Source: Fervidibacter canadensis (GTDB lineage: Bacteria > Armatimonadota > Fervidibacteria > Fervidibacterales > Fervidibacteraceae). Taken from it: a stretch of DNA of 64,000 bases. The translations under genes and the position numbers were made by a program. The stretch spans positions 1-64,000 of the forward strand of contig JBGOEJ010000004.1 in assembly GCA_041446545.1 (NCBI GenBank), read 5' to 3'. A model generated the notes under the pieces. The model ran no database searches. It was not told where the DNA came from and saw only the letters and a program-made list of their open reading frames with translations. Positions 52,165 to 61,003 of this stretch are shown here, piece by piece. Numbering within the stretch: the first letter of the stretch is position 1; each line of letters starts with the position of its first letter.

Positions 52165-53055
52165 ATGGCGAAAGGGCAAAAGATGGCAGAAGTGGTCGTA
52201 GCACCGATCGGGGTGGAACCGCAAGTGGTCACCCTCACAGTAGATGCCCTTTTGGCTCGCTCCTTCCCTATCGCTCAAGTTTGGGTCTTGCATGCTAACG
52301 AAAACTATCCGCCCATCGCTGCCGCTCTCCGACGACTGCATGCAGAGCGAGCCTTTTACCGTCAAAAAGGCTTTTCTCTCCGATGGCACTTTGTGCCCAT
52401 TCAAGAAGGTCAACACTACCCCGACGATTTTGCGACAGAGCAGGATGTTGCCCTGCTTCTGCGGGTGCTCTATCGCACCGTCGCCCAACTGAAGCGCAAA
52501 GGCTTCCGCCTCCACCTTTCTATCGCTGGCGGTCGGAAAGTGATGACGGCGATGGGCATGGTCGTCGCCCAATTGCTGCTGGACGAACATGACCATGTTT
52601 GGCATTTGCTCTCGGAGGGCAGGTTGCTGCAAAGCAAAGCGATGCACGCCGACAACCCTAACGAAGTGGCGTTGGTGCCTGTGCCTGTTTTGCGTTGGAG
52701 TTTGTTGCCTTCAACGGTGCAGGAAATCCTGCTCTGGGATGACCCTTACCGAGCCATTGAACGCCAACGCCAATTGCAACAACAGCAACGATGGCAACTG
52801 CTGCAAACCTTCTGGCAAAAATTGACGCCCGCCGAACGAGAGGTCATTGAAGCGTTGGTGCGTTACGGCGAGAAAGCCGCATCGTTGGCGAAACGGTTGA
52901 ATCGCACCGCTAAAACTGTCCGCAATCAATTGCAAAGCATCTACGCCAAATACCGCGACCACTTTGAGTTGCCTCCCGATGCTAAAGTCCGTGAGCGCTT
53001 GATCGCTGACCTTGCTCCCGCCTTGACGGCGTTGGGCAAAGATGAACCTCGTTGA
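52165..53055 (+). CDS. CARF-domain protein with C-terminal HTH, putative cyclic-oligoadenylate-responsive regulator
   Basis: The N-terminal part is a NE0113/Csx14-type CARF domain: VVAPIGVEPQVVTLTVDALL, then FHLSIAGGRKVMTA-like RLHLSIAGGRKVMTAMGMVV and HDHVWHLLSEG. It should bind cyclic oligoadenylate made by Cmr2. A Gln-rich linker leads to LTPAEREVIEALVRYGEKAASLA, then RLNRTAKTVRNQLQSIYAKYR, which is a LuxR/sigma-4-like HTH. Start ATG 52165 after GGGAGGAAGG. It lies just upstream of cmr1, so it may regulate the operon. CARF-HTH regulators such as Csa3 are known, but this combination with a LuxR-type HTH is less common. Confidence 0.75.
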   Translation: MAKGQKMAEVVVAPIGVEPQVVTLTVDALLARSFPIAQVWVLHANENYPPIAAALRRLHAERAFYRQKGFSLRWHFVPIQEGQHYPDDFATEQDVALLLRVLYRTVAQLKRKGFRLHLSIAGGRKVMTAMGMVVAQLLLDEHDHVWHLLSEGRLLQSKAMHADNPNEVALVPVPVLRWSLLPSTVQEILLWDDPYRAIERQRQLQQQQRWQLLQTFWQKLTPAEREVIEALVRYGEKAASLAKRLNRTAKTVRNQLQSIYAKYRDHFELPPDAKVRERLIADLAPALTALGKDEPR

Positions 53056-53161
53056 GGGTATCGCTGGAGCGTTTAGGCAATTTAGCCCAAAGGGATTTAG
53101 GGGGTCCGGCTCAGGCGTCGTCGGCAAAGAGCCGTTATCATCCAAGGGCGGTGAAGGTAGG

Positions 53162-54070
53162 ATGGCAATTCGCAAGGTGCATTTGGAGACAGTGACGCCG
53201 CTGTTTTTGGGTGGCTCAAATCCACGAGGCGAGCCAGAACTTCGCGCGCCTTCCTTTCGTGGCGCAATGAGATTTTGGCTTCGGGCACTTTTAGGCGGAG
53301 TTATTGGCGATGACCCAAAGAAGATTTTTAAACACGAAAGCCAAGTCTTCGGAAGCACCGACCACGCCTCGCCTGTGGTGGTGCGTATAAAACGGCATGA
53401 CCTCAATCGTAGTGACTACAATCCCTTGCTACACAAAAAAGAGGTGTCATTCCAGTTCAATGGCTTTAATCCGAGGCAATCGTTTGAAGTTTTGTTGCTC
53501 AGCCGCGATGAAGATGCTTTGGCAAAAGCCCTAAAGGCTCTATGGCTGCTTTGCCATCTTGATGGCTTGGGACGCCGAAGCCGTCGCGGCTTTGGAAGTT
53601 TGCAAATCACGGAAGGCGAATTAGCGTTAACTGCAAGAAGCGTGAAAGAATTGGCGGATGCTTTGAGGCAACGACTCAATTGTGTGTTGCCGTCATCACT
53701 TGCTCCATTGCCAAAAGTCCCTTGCTTTCCAATCCTGCATCCCAGTTGGGCACAAATCAAAGTCTGTGGCGAAGAGTTTGACGATTGGGAGCAGACCATC
53801 AAATTTGTCATGGAGAATGCACACAAGCACAAAAACCCTGCCTTGGGAAACGCCACTCCCCGCCAAGCGTCACCCGTTCATGTCCATGTAGCGAAACTGT
53901 CAACGGGCAAATATGCCCTCATCCTGACGACGATGCTTTCGCAACTGAACCCCAAACTGGAACGCGCCGACAGAAAGAAACTTGCTGACTTTCTGAACTC
54001 TTTTGAGGGCAAAGTCATTTTCGGCTTTGAGGAGGTGCCTGAAAGTTGGCTTGGTGGCAGCGCAAAATAG
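53162..54070 (+). CDS. cmr1: Type III-B CRISPR RAMP protein Cmr1 (Cas7-like)
   Basis: A RAMP with ferredoxin-like folds. HLETVTPLFLGGSNPRGEPELRA begins the typical Cmr1 pattern; PSFRGAMRFWLRALLGG, FNPRQSFEVLLLS and the Gly-rich GLGRRSRRGFGSLQI follow. It caps the target 3' end side of the Cmr complex. I start at ATG 53162 after GAAGGTAGG; an earlier start at 53042 overlaps the CARF gene. It overlaps cmr2 by 25 bases. Confidence 0.9.
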   Translation: MAIRKVHLETVTPLFLGGSNPRGEPELRAPSFRGAMRFWLRALLGGVIGDDPKKIFKHESQVFGSTDHASPVVVRIKRHDLNRSDYNPLLHKKEVSFQFNGFNPRQSFEVLLLSRDEDALAKALKALWLLCHLDGLGRRSRRGFGSLQITEGELALTARSVKELADALRQRLNCVLPSSLAPLPKVPCFPILHPSWAQIKVCGEEFDDWEQTIKFVMENAHKHKNPALGNATPRQASPVHVHVAKLSTGKYALILTTMLSQLNPKLERADRKKLADFLNSFEGKVIFGFEEVPESWLGGSAK

Positions 54071-56802
54071 TTGCTTTGCTTCACGACCCGCCTGACAAGG
54101 TTTTGGACATCCCGCACCATAAAGATCGTGCTGGTGCGCTCATGCAAACGGCGTTGCGTGGTTTGCCCGATGTCCCAACAACAGGCGTTCCAGAGGCAGC
54201 ATGGATTGATGCCGCCAACAAATCTGACACCGTTGCTTCTGCTGCTGACCGACTGAACTTCCCAAAGGAAATTCGTGCGCCCAGCGATTGCGTCCTTCAC
54301 CCGCTTTCTGGTCAAGCGATGTCTTTGCCTACTGCCGACCCGCAAAGGTCATTGGAGGTGCAAGCGGATGTGATTGGCGATTTGAGCCGACGAACTAACG
54401 ACCCGCAAAAACGCTTCCTGCTCCTTTGGCGATGCCTTGAGGACGAACTTACCAAACGCGAACCGAATGTCCCTTGGAGTTTGCTTCCCGCCGACACTCG
54501 CATCCCTGACCACTCTTTGCTACAACATGCGCGCGTCGCCAGCGCTTTCGCCAACTGCTTGCCTAATCCAGCGACATTGCTTTTCACCATCGGACCCGTT
54601 CAAGGTTTCATCGCAGCCGCTCGCAAGACTCGTGACTTGTGGATGGGCAGTTTCCTGCTCTCCTACCTGACATGGCACGCCATCAAGGTCATCGCCGAAA
54701 AACTCGGTCCCGACCATGTGCTCTTTCCATCGTTGCTTGGTCAACCCCTTGTTGACCTTTGGCTGCACCAAAAGGATGTGCTGGCTCAAAAGCCTTCGCC
54801 TGACCAACTACGCTTGGCGACCTTGCCCAACCGATTCTTCGCCCTCGTCCCTGCTGAAAAAGCGGAGGAGTTGGCGAAACAAGCGGAAGAAGCGCTGCGA
54901 GAAGAATGGCGTCGGTTGGCAAAAGTAGTTTGGGAGAAACTTTGCGATGCCGTTTCCGATTTTGAAAAGGCAAAGCCCATCTGGGTTCGTCAATTGGCTC
55001 AGTTTCCCGAAGTTTACTGGGCGATTTACCGGTGGGATGCAACGGCTCAGGACATTGCCGAGCGTTTCAAAAACCTAACGGGCAGCGAGCGATTTTTGGA
55101 TTGGCTTGATAAAAGCAAAGGTGCTTATGAGCACAACTTGGGCTCAGTTTATGCCGCTTGCTACGAACTCACCGAACGAGCGCTTGGTGCAAGGAAGTCT
55201 TTGCGAAACTTTGATGACCGTGCTGAACCCGCCAGCAAATGCTCCCTTTGTGGCGAACGGCAAGCATTGAGCGACTTAAACGAAGTTCCACGCAATTGGC
55301 GGGATTGGGAGAAAGCCTTTTGGAAAAAGGTGGCGAAAGAATTTCCGGGCGATGTGGACGCCGACGGGAGCGAATGCCTTTGCGCCATCTGCACCGTCAA
55401 GCGCTTCGCTGCCAAACTTGTTTTCGCAAAGGGGTTGAACATCTCACATGGCTTTCCATCCACCGATAGCATCGCCGCTGCCACTTTTGTGAGGGCGCTT
55501 TTTGAACGGTGGGAGGAAGTCAAGAAACCCATCAAGGATTTGCTGGAAACCATCAGAACCATCAGCCAACAACCCGAATGGCATCGCATCGCCTTCGTCG
55601 GCATGGGCATTCCGAAGGTAGAGAAAACGGCGGAGCAAGTGGGGAGCGATGCCAAAGAGTTAATGCGACTGGATGGCGAATGGCTGTTTTCCGAAAGTTA
55701 CGACCCTGAACGAATCAAAAGAAGTCACGGCATTGAAGTGAGTGAGGAAGTTGCCCAACGCTTGCGTGATGAAGTGCTGCGAAAAATTTACGAGATTGCC
55801 CGACCCAGCGATTACTGCACCGTTTTGTTCATGGACGGTGACCAGATGGGAAGGTGGCTCAGTGGCACGCACGAAGGTTTGCCTGCTTTCGCCGAACTTT
55901 TGCACCCGCAAGTGCGCCAGCAACTTGAGCAGCAACTTAATTGGCAAACTGTTTTGCAAACGAAGCGATTGATGTCGCCGTCCCTTCACGCATCCATCAG
56001 CGAAGCCCTCGCCAACTTTGCCCTCAACTGTGTGCCCTATGTCGTTGAGAAACTTCACTGCGGTCGGCTCGTTTACGCTGGCGGCGATGATGTGCTGGCA
56101 CTTTTGCCCTTGAAGGATGCGCTTGCTGTCGCCCGCAAATTGCGTGCGCTCTTTTCGGGAGAAGCAAAACGCCAGCCTGACGGGGAAATTTTTGTGGAGT
56201 TTGGCAGCCAGCAATGGACAGGCTGGCTTGATTGGAACGGACGACAATTGCTCACGATGGGCAACAATGCGACAGCAAGCATCGGCATCGTCATCGCTCA
56301 TCGCTTGCACCCGCTCAGGGATGTGCTTCGTCAAGGGCGGGAAGCCGAAGAGGACGCAAAGGAGCGATACGGACGAAACGCTATCTGTGTCCGCTGGCTC
56401 AAGCGCTCAGGCGAACAGGTGCAAATGGGCGCAAGGTTTTTCTATCCAGACCATTGCGTTGAAGACACTTTGCAACTGCTGCTGGATTTCGCCCAATTGA
56501 TGCAGTCAATGAAGATTTCGCGCGGTTTTGCGACGGACTTAATGCGTGAATCCTTTACGCTTGCTGGCTTGAGCAAGGAAGCGCAGGAAGCGGAATTGAG
56601 GCGATTGCTCAAGCGCCGCAGCAATTTGAGGGATGAGCAAATCAACGATTGGGCTAAAAAACTCGCTCGCCTTGCCACCGCCCTTGACACCCATGCTGCC
56701 AAACATGCCGACCCTTACGACTTGACACGCCCGCAGAAAGGTATCGTGGAACTTGCAAAGTGGCTCACCTTCCTGCGCTTTTTGACGGGAGGCGAGGAAT
56801 GA
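54046..56802 (+). CDS. cmr2: Cmr2/Cas10 (type III-B large subunit, cyclic oligoadenylate synthase)
   Basis: 918 residues. The N-terminal HD motif is VALLHDPPDKVL (His13, Asp14). Zinc motifs CSLCGE (399) and CLCAICTVK (about 444) follow. The palm polymerase carries LVYAGGDDVLALLPL (GGDD near 680), complete for ATP conversion to cyclic oligoadenylate. LFTIGPVQGFIAAARKTRDLWMG is the Cas10 hallmark. The start is TTG 54046, eight bases after AGGAGGTG, so within the cmr1 end. The following MNT gene overlaps its stop by 4 bases. Confidence 0.95.
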   Translation: MAWWQRKIVALLHDPPDKVLDIPHHKDRAGALMQTALRGLPDVPTTGVPEAAWIDAANKSDTVASAADRLNFPKEIRAPSDCVLHPLSGQAMSLPTADPQRSLEVQADVIGDLSRRTNDPQKRFLLLWRCLEDELTKREPNVPWSLLPADTRIPDHSLLQHARVASAFANCLPNPATLLFTIGPVQGFIAAARKTRDLWMGSFLLSYLTWHAIKVIAEKLGPDHVLFPSLLGQPLVDLWLHQKDVLAQKPSPDQLRLATLPNRFFALVPAEKAEELAKQAEEALREEWRRLAKVVWEKLCDAVSDFEKAKPIWVRQLAQFPEVYWAIYRWDATAQDIAERFKNLTGSERFLDWLDKSKGAYEHNLGSVYAACYELTERALGARKSLRNFDDRAEPASKCSLCGERQALSDLNEVPRNWRDWEKAFWKKVAKEFPGDVDADGSECLCAICTVKRFAAKLVFAKGLNISHGFPSTDSIAAATFVRALFERWEEVKKPIKDLLETIRTISQQPEWHRIAFVGMGIPKVEKTAEQVGSDAKELMRLDGEWLFSESYDPERIKRSHGIEVSEEVAQRLRDEVLRKIYEIARPSDYCTVLFMDGDQMGRWLSGTHEGLPAFAELLHPQVRQQLEQQLNWQTVLQTKRLMSPSLHASISEALANFALNCVPYVVEKLHCGRLVYAGGDDVLALLPLKDALAVARKLRALFSGEAKRQPDGEIFVEFGSQQWTGWLDWNGRQLLTMGNNATASIGIVIAHRLHPLRDVLRQGREAEEDAKERYGRNAICVRWLKRSGEQVQMGARFFYPDHCVEDTLQLLLDFAQLMQSMKISRGFATDLMRESFTLAGLSKEAQEAELRRLLKRRSNLRDEQINDWAKKLARLATALDTHAAKHADPYDLTRPQKGIVELAKWLTFLRFLTGGEE

Positions 56803-57305
56803 TGACGCAGAGAGAACTCAATGAGGTGCTAAAGAGCCTCGCCGAAAAATATGCCCAGTTGGCAAAGAAGCATCTTGGGGCAAATCTAATTTCCGTCGCT
56901 CTTTTCGGCTCGGTCGCAAGGGGCGAAGCGACTTCCCAATCGGACATTGACCTGCTCATCGTTTGCAAGAATTTGCCGAAGGGGATGTTCAAGCGCCATG
57001 CTCTGCTTGAGCCCGTGAGGGAGCAACTTCAAAGCGACTTGGAAAGTTTGTGGAAGCGAGGGATTTATGCCGATTTCACCGAACTGGTTTACACGAAGGA
57101 AGAGGCGAGCAAGTTTCACTGGGTCTACCTTGACATGCTGGAAGATGCAGTGATTTTTCACGACGAAGGCAACTTTTTGCGCGGAGTTTTTGAAAGGTTG
57201 CGAGAGCGGTTGAGGGAATTGGGAGCGCAAAAGAAGCGACTTGGCAAAATCAGTTACTACGACCTCAAACCTGACTTCAAGCCGGGCGAGGTGATTGAAC
57301 TTTGA
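56799..57305 (+). CDS. Minimal nucleotidyltransferase (MNT)-domain protein embedded in cmr operon
   Basis: 168 residues. LFGSVARGEATSQSDIDLLI is the complete MNT active-site motif (GS, then D-x-D). Such proteins AMPylate or otherwise inactivate their HEPN partner. The start ATG 56799 overlaps the cmr2 stop as ATGA, with GGGAGGCGAGGA upstream. Its stop overlaps the next HEPN gene by 4 bases, so translation is tightly coupled. Confidence 0.85.
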   Translation: MMTQRELNEVLKSLAEKYAQLAKKHLGANLISVALFGSVARGEATSQSDIDLLIVCKNLPKGMFKRHALLEPVREQLQSDLESLWKRGIYADFTELVYTKEEASKFHWVYLDMLEDAVIFHDEGNFLRGVFERLRERLRELGAQKKRLGKISYYDLKPDFKPGEVIEL

Positions 57306-57742
57306 AAAACAGAGAAAATGCGCAAGTCATGCTCCAACGGGCAGCCATCATCCTTGAGGAAGCGAAGAACCTGAGGGCGAGGGGAGTTTGGAACTTGGTC
57401 GTCAGGAGGTGCCAAGAGTCCGTTGAACTGGCTCTGAAAAGTGCGTTGGTTACCGTTGGTGTTCAACCTCCTCGTGTGCACGATGTCGGACCGACGCTGA
57501 AGGAACACTCGGAAAGGTTTCCTGAGGAGTTCAGGCGACACATACCTCAACTGGCTTCCATCTCCCGCGCCCTTAGGGCTGAAAGGGAGTTGAGTTTTTA
57601 CGGCGACGAGGAAAGTGGAGTCCCTCCGGAAGCGCTCTACGGTCCTGGCGATGCGGATGAAGCGTTAAGGAAAGCGGAGTTTGTGTTGGAAAAATGTCAA
57701 GCCCTCGTCGCAGGGGGAGAGGGAAATGCAAGTTGCGATTAG
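57302..57742 (+). CDS. HEPN-domain protein embedded in cmr operon
   Basis: 146 residues, all-helical. RGVWNLVVRRCQESVELALKSALV is the typical HEPN helix-2 segment and PPRVHDVGPTLKEHSERF the following loop. The start is a TTG at 57302 overlapping the MNT stop. The stop at 57742 is 17 bases past the start of cmr3 (57726). It is a probable MNT-HEPN toxin-antitoxin pair placed between cmr2 and cmr3. RNase activity cannot be decided. Confidence 0.8.
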   Translation: MKNRENAQVMLQRAAIILEEAKNLRARGVWNLVVRRCQESVELALKSALVTVGVQPPRVHDVGPTLKEHSERFPEEFRRHIPQLASISRALRAERELSFYGDEESGVPPEALYGPGDADEALRKAEFVLEKCQALVAGGEGNASCD

Positions 57743-58823
57743 ACCGATAGATGTCTGGCTCTTTCGCGACGGCAAACCCTTTACGGCGGGTGAAGACCAC
57801 GCAGCGGAAACCCTTTTCCCGCCATCACCTTTCACGCTGCAAGGAGCAATTCGGACGAAGGTGCTTGCGGATAAAGGCGTCAACTTGGCGGAGTTTGCAA
57901 AAAATGGTGAACGAAATCCCGACCCTGATGTCGGCTACGGCGATGACTTCGGGAAGTTGTGTTTGCGCGGACCGCTTTTAATGCGCCGCAAAGATGGCAA
58001 GTGGGAACGGCTCATCCCGGTGCCCGCCGATGTCGTGAAGGTAGGCGATCGTTACGATTTGCTCCGACCCAATTTTGACTTGCCCTTTGTGACGAATTTG
58101 CCCAACGGTTCACTTTTGTGGACGCAGACAGCAGAACGGGTATCGGACGCAAAAGGTTGGTTGCCTGAAAGTGAATGGGCAATCTACCTGCAAGGTAAAG
58201 CACCCAAACAGGTTGTGAGCATCGAAGAACTTTTCGCCCACGAACCAAGATTTGGCATTGCCATTGACACAAGCAAAGGCACGACTCAAGAGGCTATGCT
58301 CTATCAAGTGCGCTTCGTTCGGCTCAAAGAAGAGACGGCGCTGTGGGCGGAAGTGTTCGGCGTTTCATTGAACGAAAAAGGCTTTTTGCGCTTTGGCGGA
58401 GAGGGGCGGGCGGCGACTTACGAGAAACTTCACCAGCCTCTCCCTCCCCTTTCGCAATTCAACTTCGCCGGCAATGCCAAACGCTTCAAAGTCGTGTTGG
58501 TAACGCCAGCATGGTTTTCTGGCGGATGGCAACCGAAAGACGGCGACTGGTCAAAGATTTTCGGCGCATCGGTTCGGCTCATCGCTGCCGCAGTCCCACG
58601 CCCCTTGCAGTTGGGCGGCTTTGATGTCGCCAAAGGCATCCCAAAACCGATGCGCGCTTTCATCCCTCCGGGCGCCGTTTACTTCTTTGAAGCCAATCAA
58701 CCCGTTCAATTCAAAGACACTTTTGCTTTCACGGAAACGCCCGATGAAGTAAGGCAGCAAAACGACAATGCCAACGCATGGGCGCAAATTGGCTTGGGCG
58801 CTGTGCTGATTGGTGTTTGGTGA
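57726..58823 (+). CDS. cmr3: Type III-B Cmr3 (Cas5-like)
   Basis: A RAMP that caps the crRNA 5' tag. AIRPIDVWLFRDGKPFTAGEDH is the Cmr3 start; FPPSPFTLQGAIRTKVLAD and RAFIPPGAVYFFE (Gly-rich) complete the family pattern. ATG 57726 follows GGGGGAGAGGGAA. 365 residues. Confidence 0.9.
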   Translation: MQVAIRPIDVWLFRDGKPFTAGEDHAAETLFPPSPFTLQGAIRTKVLADKGVNLAEFAKNGERNPDPDVGYGDDFGKLCLRGPLLMRRKDGKWERLIPVPADVVKVGDRYDLLRPNFDLPFVTNLPNGSLLWTQTAERVSDAKGWLPESEWAIYLQGKAPKQVVSIEELFAHEPRFGIAIDTSKGTTQEAMLYQVRFVRLKEETALWAEVFGVSLNEKGFLRFGGEGRAATYEKLHQPLPPLSQFNFAGNAKRFKVVLVTPAWFSGGWQPKDGDWSKIFGASVRLIAAAVPRPLQLGGFDVAKGIPKPMRAFIPPGAVYFFEANQPVQFKDTFAFTETPDEVRQQNDNANAWAQIGLGAVLIGVW

Positions 58824-58848
58824 AGCCATCGCACGGAGGTGAAGGGCG

Positions 58849-59760
58849 ATGTTTGAGAAAGCAGCGATGCTGTTTCTCTATTGCGAGACACCCGTTCACG
58901 CAGGCACGGGCACAAGTTTGAGCATCGTTGATTTGCCCATCCAACGAGAACGCATAACGGGATTGCCCATCGTTCAAGCATCCAGCCTGAAAGGTGTGTT
59001 GAGGGCTGAAGTTGAACGGTTGAAAGGCAAACAAATCGCCGAAACACTTTTTGGTCCAGAAACACAACGCGCCCACGAACATGCAGGATGCGTTAGCCCC
59101 CACGATGCCCGATTGCTTTTGTTCCCCATCCGCTCTCTTGTCGGCGTCTTTGCTTGGGCAACCTGTCCTTTTGTGCTGGAACGGTTCAAGCGAGAAATGA
59201 TTGCCGCTGGCTTTTCTGTCAATTGGAGTGTTCCAACTCTGCCTGCTAACAGCCAGCAAGCCTTAGTGGCGGAAAGCAGCGAAATCATCGTGGATGCGAC
59301 GATCGTTTTGGAAGAGTTCGCTTTCAAAGCCCAGCCGAGCACGGAGGCTAAAAGCATCGCTGAATGGTTGGCGGAAAATGCATTTCCGCAAAGCGATGAA
59401 TACAAACCCTTCCGTGAATGGCTTCCCAAACGCTTCGTGATCTTGCCTGACAATGCCTTTCGGGATTTCACTCAGTTGGCGACAGAGGTCATCGCCCGCA
59501 TCCGCTTGAAGCCTGAGACGAAAACGGTTGCTGAAGGCGCCTTGTGGAGTGAAGAGCACTTGCCCAGCGAAACTTTGCTTTACGCTCCCATTTTCGTCAG
59601 CAAACCGCTTGCACCTAACGCCAATCAGTTGGGCTTAACTGATAGCAATGCAGTGCTGCAGGTGTTGAACAACTTGCAACTTGACCGCCTGCAAATCGGT
59701 GGCGACGAGACTGTTGGACGAGGCATTGTGAAGGTGCGATTGAATGTCCCAACTTCGTAA
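58849..59760 (+). CDS. cmr4: Type III-B Cmr4 (Cas7 backbone, target RNA cleavage)
   Basis: LFLYCETPVHAGTGTSLSIVDLP is the standard Cmr4 beginning. PIQRERITGLPIVQASSLKGVLR follows, with the Gly-rich QIGGDETVGRGIVKVRL near the end. Cmr4 cleaves target RNA with an Asp in its early loop; VDLP with Asp fits. Start ATG 58849, GGAGGTGAAGGGCG. Confidence 0.93.
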   Translation: MFEKAAMLFLYCETPVHAGTGTSLSIVDLPIQRERITGLPIVQASSLKGVLRAEVERLKGKQIAETLFGPETQRAHEHAGCVSPHDARLLLFPIRSLVGVFAWATCPFVLERFKREMIAAGFSVNWSVPTLPANSQQALVAESSEIIVDATIVLEEFAFKAQPSTEAKSIAEWLAENAFPQSDEYKPFREWLPKRFVILPDNAFRDFTQLATEVIARIRLKPETKTVAEGALWSEEHLPSETLLYAPIFVSKPLAPNANQLGLTDSNAVLQVLNNLQLDRLQIGGDETVGRGIVKVRLNVPTS

Positions 59761-59773
59761 GGAGGTGACCGCC

Positions 59774-60163
59774 ATGACTTCGGTGCTTCGGACATTGGAA
59801 CAAGAACGAGCTCAACATGCGTGGAGTTGCGTGCAAGAAGTGAAAGATAAACCTTTCGCTGGCGACTACCGCACCATTGCTGTTAAAGTGCCTTCGCTAA
59901 TTGTGACCAACGGCTTGGGGCAAACGCTGGCATTTTTGAAGGCGAAGGGCAAGGGTGAGCCAAGCAACGAACATGAAATCCTTTATCGCCACCTTGCTGA
60001 TTGGGTTGGCAGTAAGGTTCACGCAGATGGCGACCTTCTGAATTGGCTTGTCAACAAAGCCGACAGCCAGCAATATCGCTTGGCGACGATGGAAGCGTTG
60101 GCGCTTTTGCAATGGCTCAAACGCTTCGCCGAGGCTGAACTGCCCAAAGGGAGGGAGGAGTGA
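59774..60163 (+). CDS. cmr5: Type III-B Cmr5 small subunit
   Basis: 129 residues, helical. LRTLEQERAQHAWSCVQEVK and the short helices after SLIVTNGLGQTLAFLKAKGK match Cmr5. GGAGGTGACCGCC precedes ATG 59774. It forms the inner filament of the Cmr complex with Cmr4. Confidence 0.9.
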   Translation: MTSVLRTLEQERAQHAWSCVQEVKDKPFAGDYRTIAVKVPSLIVTNGLGQTLAFLKAKGKGEPSNEHEILYRHLADWVGSKVHADGDLLNWLVNKADSQQYRLATMEALALLQWLKRFAEAELPKGREE

Positions 60164-60990
60164 TGGGGCGACGACAGCAACCGCAATGGCGACCACAGCA
60201 AAGGCAGCAACAACCGTCACCAGTCATCTTGCCTTTGCCCAAAGAAGTGCGCCAAGTGGCAGGCAACGGTAACCGTTGCGAAAACATTGGCTTGTGGTTG
60301 GATCGCTTTCTGACCGTCAATCAGCAAACTTGGGAACTCACTCAAGACGCAAAACGCCGTCACCGAGTGATGGAACTGGCAAATCAATCTAAAGTAAGAG
60401 AACTCGTTGACGCATTGCGAAAACGCTACGAGGCAATGTTGAAGTGGTGTGAGCGACGAGGCTTCCTTGTGAAGCGTATGAAGGCTCAACCTATTTGGCG
60501 TTTTGTCGTCGGTTTGGGGGCGGCGCATGTGTTGGAGACGGGCATAACCTTGCATCGCTTGTTCGGGTTGCCCATCGTTCCCGGAAGCGCTTTGAAAGGC
60601 GCCGCGCGGGCTTACGCAAAACTTGTGGAGGGAAAGCCTGACGACGATGCCGACCTCATCGCTGTGTTTGGGACGACCGAGAAGGCAGGAAGCGTCATCT
60701 TCTTTGACGCCATCCCTCTCAACCCGCCCAAGTTTCAACTGGACATCGTGAACCCGCACTATCCGAACTACTACCGTGAGCAAGGTGGTAAACCGCCTGC
60801 CGATTGGGAATCGCCCAGTCCCGTTTTCTTCCTGACCGTCCACGCAACGCCCTATCTTTTTGCCATCGCTGCCCGAAGCGAGCAGGGCAATCGCTTGCTT
60901 GACCTTGCTGAACAGTGGCTCAAGGGAGCGTTGAGGGAATTGGGCATCGGGGCGAAGACCAGCGCCGATTATGGCTACTGGGCGATTTGA
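60163..60990 (+). CDS. cmr6: Type III-B Cmr6 (Cas7-like)
   Basis: A Gln-rich N-terminal tail precedes the RAMP core. GLGAAHVLETGITLHRLFGLPIVPG, GSALKGAARAYAKL and SVIFFDAIPLNPPKF are the Cmr6 signatures; IGAKTSADYGYWA is near the end. ATG 60163 lies within the cmr5 stop (GTGATG), GGGAGGAG upstream. Confidence 0.93.
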   Translation: MGRRQQPQWRPQQRQQQPSPVILPLPKEVRQVAGNGNRCENIGLWLDRFLTVNQQTWELTQDAKRRHRVMELANQSKVRELVDALRKRYEAMLKWCERRGFLVKRMKAQPIWRFVVGLGAAHVLETGITLHRLFGLPIVPGSALKGAARAYAKLVEGKPDDDADLIAVFGTTEKAGSVIFFDAIPLNPPKFQLDIVNPHYPNYYREQGGKPPADWESPSPVFFLTVHATPYLFAIAARSEQGNRLLDLAEQWLKGALRELGIGAKTSADYGYWAI

Positions 60991-61003
60991 AGGAGGCGCG
61001 ACC

